From Gammaproteobacteria bacterium (lineage in GTDB: Bacteria > Pseudomonadota > Gammaproteobacteria > Coxiellales > Coxiellaceae), in assembly GCA_022600315.1 (NCBI GenBank), contig JAHZKQ010000245.1, positions 1 to 7,175 of the forward strand: a stretch of DNA of 7,175 nt, written 5' to 3'. This document shows positions 6,072-7,175 of this stretch, one piece after another. The position numbers and the translations under genes are program-made. Position 1 is the stretch's first letter. Every line of letters begins with the position of its first letter. Below the pieces are notes generated by a model that did not search any database, was not told the origin of the DNA, and worked only from the letters and a program-made list of their open reading frames with translations.

Positions 6072-6092
6072 TATTCACACAAAGTGTGAATA
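6072..6092. repeat. Perfect 9-bp hairpin between lpxC and leuB
   Basis: TATTCACAC (6072-6080) pairs exactly with GTGTGAATA (6084-6092) around AAA. On neither strand is it followed by a T-tract, so it is not a standard terminator. On the reverse strand the stem abuts an AGGAG in front of the unassigned open frame. It may be an operator, a transcript-end stabiliser for lpxC, or a remnant of the lost gene's leader. Confidence 0.5.
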
Positions 6093-6122
6093 TATAAAAA
6101 TGAATAGTTATTTCAACATGTT

Positions 6123-6166
6123 AAAAAAGATAAATACAGCTGGAACTGCTAGCTTACGACATTTAT
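6123..6166 (-). terminator. Candidate leuB terminator
   Basis: On the reverse strand, 7 bases after the leuB stop, ATAAAT (6161-6166) and ATTTAT (6130-6135) form an outer stem with a possible inner AGCT/AGCT pairing. One C and a T6 run follow (6123-6128 as A6 on the forward strand). The T-run and position suit a rho-independent terminator, but the stem is AT-rich and interrupted. Confidence 0.35.
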
Positions 6167-6172
6167 AAAGGC

Positions 6173-7175
6173 TTAGTATATATTCTTAATCACCGCATCC
6201 ACAAACTCTGTAGTCGATACCGGCTGGGCATTATTTTTGGCAAGATCTGCGGTTAAGATGCCGCTGCTAATCGTGGTTTTTATCGCCTCTTCAATGAGTT
6301 TAGCTTCTTTATCGAGTTTAAATGAATAACGCAATAACAATGCTGCCGATAAAATTTGTGCTGCTGGGTTAGCGATGTTTTTGCCGGCAATATCCGGTGC
6401 CGAGCCGCCGGAGGGTTCATATAAACCTTGGCCTTGATTATTTAAACTCGCCGAAGGAATTAAACCGAGCGAACCGGGCAGGGCCGCACAAAGATCAGAG
6501 ATAATATCGCCAAACATATTTTCGGTGACAATCACGTCGAATTGTTTTGGATTTAAAACGACTTGCATAGCGCAGTTGTCCACTAGCATATGACTTAATT
6601 TTACTTCAGGGTATTCTTTGGCAATTTCAGACACAACCTCGCGCCATAATTTAGAAGTTGCTAAGACATTGGCTTTATCAACCGAACATAAGCGTTTATC
6701 ACGTAATTTTGCGGCTTGAAATGCGGCGTGAGCGATGCCATGAATTTGCGCTTCAGTATAAACACATTCGTCGGTAGCGACACGTTTGTTATCTTCTTTA
6801 AATTGTTTATGTCTGCCAAAATAAATCCCGCCAGTTAATTCCCGAAAAATTACTACGTCTACACCACCGGCGATGGATTCCGGTTTTAAAGGACAAAGCG
6901 CAGCCAGTTCAGGATAAACATTTACTGGGCGGATATTAATACCCAAATCAAAATGTTTACGCAGCTTTAAAATACTATTGACTTCACAGCTTTGCCATTT
7001 AGCTAAATGCTGTTGATCGAGTGGACCGCCCACCGAGCCAAATAATATTGCATCAGCCTGTTGGCAAATGCTTAAAGTTTCATCGGGGCAATGTGATTGA
7101 TAAGTCTCATAGGCAGCGCCGCCAATTTTTGCTTCAAGATAATCAAATTGATGTTGATATTTTTTCGCGATAATA
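6173..7175 (-). CDS. leuB: 3-isopropylmalate dehydrogenase LeuB (N terminus outside window)
   Basis: LeuB oxidises and decarboxylates (2R,3S)-3-isopropylmalate to 2-oxoisocaproate with NAD, the third step of leucine synthesis in the cytoplasm. The frame is open from the window edge, with 333 codons present of the usual 360 or so, so about 25-30 N-terminal residues are missing. Motifs in order are LFGSVGGP, the substrate loop FRELTGGIYFG, SVDKANVLATSKLWR with the catalytic Lys, VDNCAMQ, NMFGDIISD with the metal-binding Asps, and EPSGGSAPDIAGKNIANP of the NAD site. A GTG at 7031-7033 encodes the internal Val of GSVGGP and is not the start. The gene converges on lpxC; its usual partners leuA, leuC and leuD would lie outside the window. 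No frameshift or missing active-site residue is visible. Confidence 0.97.
   Translation of the reverse strand, partial: IIAKKYQHQFDYLEAKIGGAAYETYQSHCPDETLSICQQADAILFGSVGGPLDQQHLAKWQSCEVNSILKLRKHFDLGINIRPVNVYPELAALCPLKPESIAGGVDVVIFRELTGGIYFGRHKQFKEDNKRVATDECVYTEAQIHGIAHAAFQAAKLRDKRLCSVDKANVLATSKLWREVVSEIAKEYPEVKLSHMLVDNCAMQVVLNPKQFDVIVTENMFGDIISDLCAALPGSLGLIPSASLNNQGQGLYEPSGGSAPDIAGKNIANPAAQILSAALLLRYSFKLDKEAKLIEEAIKTTISSGILTADLAKNNAQPVSTTEFVDAVIKNIY

Noticed and set aside
6072..6092. The hairpin as the lpxC terminator
   Set aside because: The stem is followed by TATAAAAATG on the forward strand with no run of Ts.
6173..7033. leuB starting at the GTG of 7031-7033
   Set aside because: The frame stays open and matches LeuB up to the window edge, so this GTG is an internal valine codon.
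1..7175. Search for tRNA, rRNA, CRISPR arrays, insertion sequences and attachment sites
   Set aside because: No cloverleaf-like tract, regular spaced repeats, transposase frame or flanking terminal repeats were seen on either strand by eye.

Overview
The window carries the end of the division and cell-wall (dcw) cluster of a gammaproteobacterium: ftsA, ftsZ and lpxC in the order known from Escherichia, Pseudomonas, Legionella and Coxiella. The products are full length and keep their key residues. The moderately AT-rich DNA and the style of the proteins suggest a Legionellales-like or related gammaproteobacterium, but that placement is an inference.

Layout. At 1-761 (+) lies a transglutaminase-like protein whose 5' end is outside the window, followed by a long hairpin. 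At 842-1238 (+) there is a 16-codon reading frame with a good ribosome binding site, then a ribbon-helix-helix antitoxin that runs out of frame into the last 48 codons of a MazF/PemK-type toxin. This is a toxin-antitoxin operon collapsed by an internal deletion. At 1254-2144 (-) is an aminoglycoside-phosphotransferase-fold kinase. The divergent gap 2145-2410 holds promoter-like elements and two tandem palindromes built on one TAAC(T/C)TA motif. At 2411-5910 (+) come ftsA, ftsZ and lpxC; lpxC has its own extended -10 promoter. The gap 5911-6172 holds a small unassigned reverse-strand frame, a 9-bp perfect hairpin and a candidate leuB terminator. At 6173-7175 (-) is leuB (3-isopropylmalate dehydrogenase), cut at its N terminus by the window edge.

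Function. FtsZ forms the division ring and FtsA anchors it to the membrane through its C-terminal helix. LpxC commits UDP-acyl-GlcNAc to lipid A, so division and outer-membrane synthesis sit together. leuB belongs to leucine synthesis and converges on this block. The usual upstream dcw neighbours (ddl, ftsQ) are absent, and a kinase gene faces away from ftsA instead, so the cluster has been broken just before ftsA.

Most of the window is ordinary housekeeping DNA. No undescribed multi-gene system can be supported. The points most worth a second look are the collapsed toxin-antitoxin locus, the dcw break, the tandem palindromes before ftsA and the unassigned frame beside lpxC.
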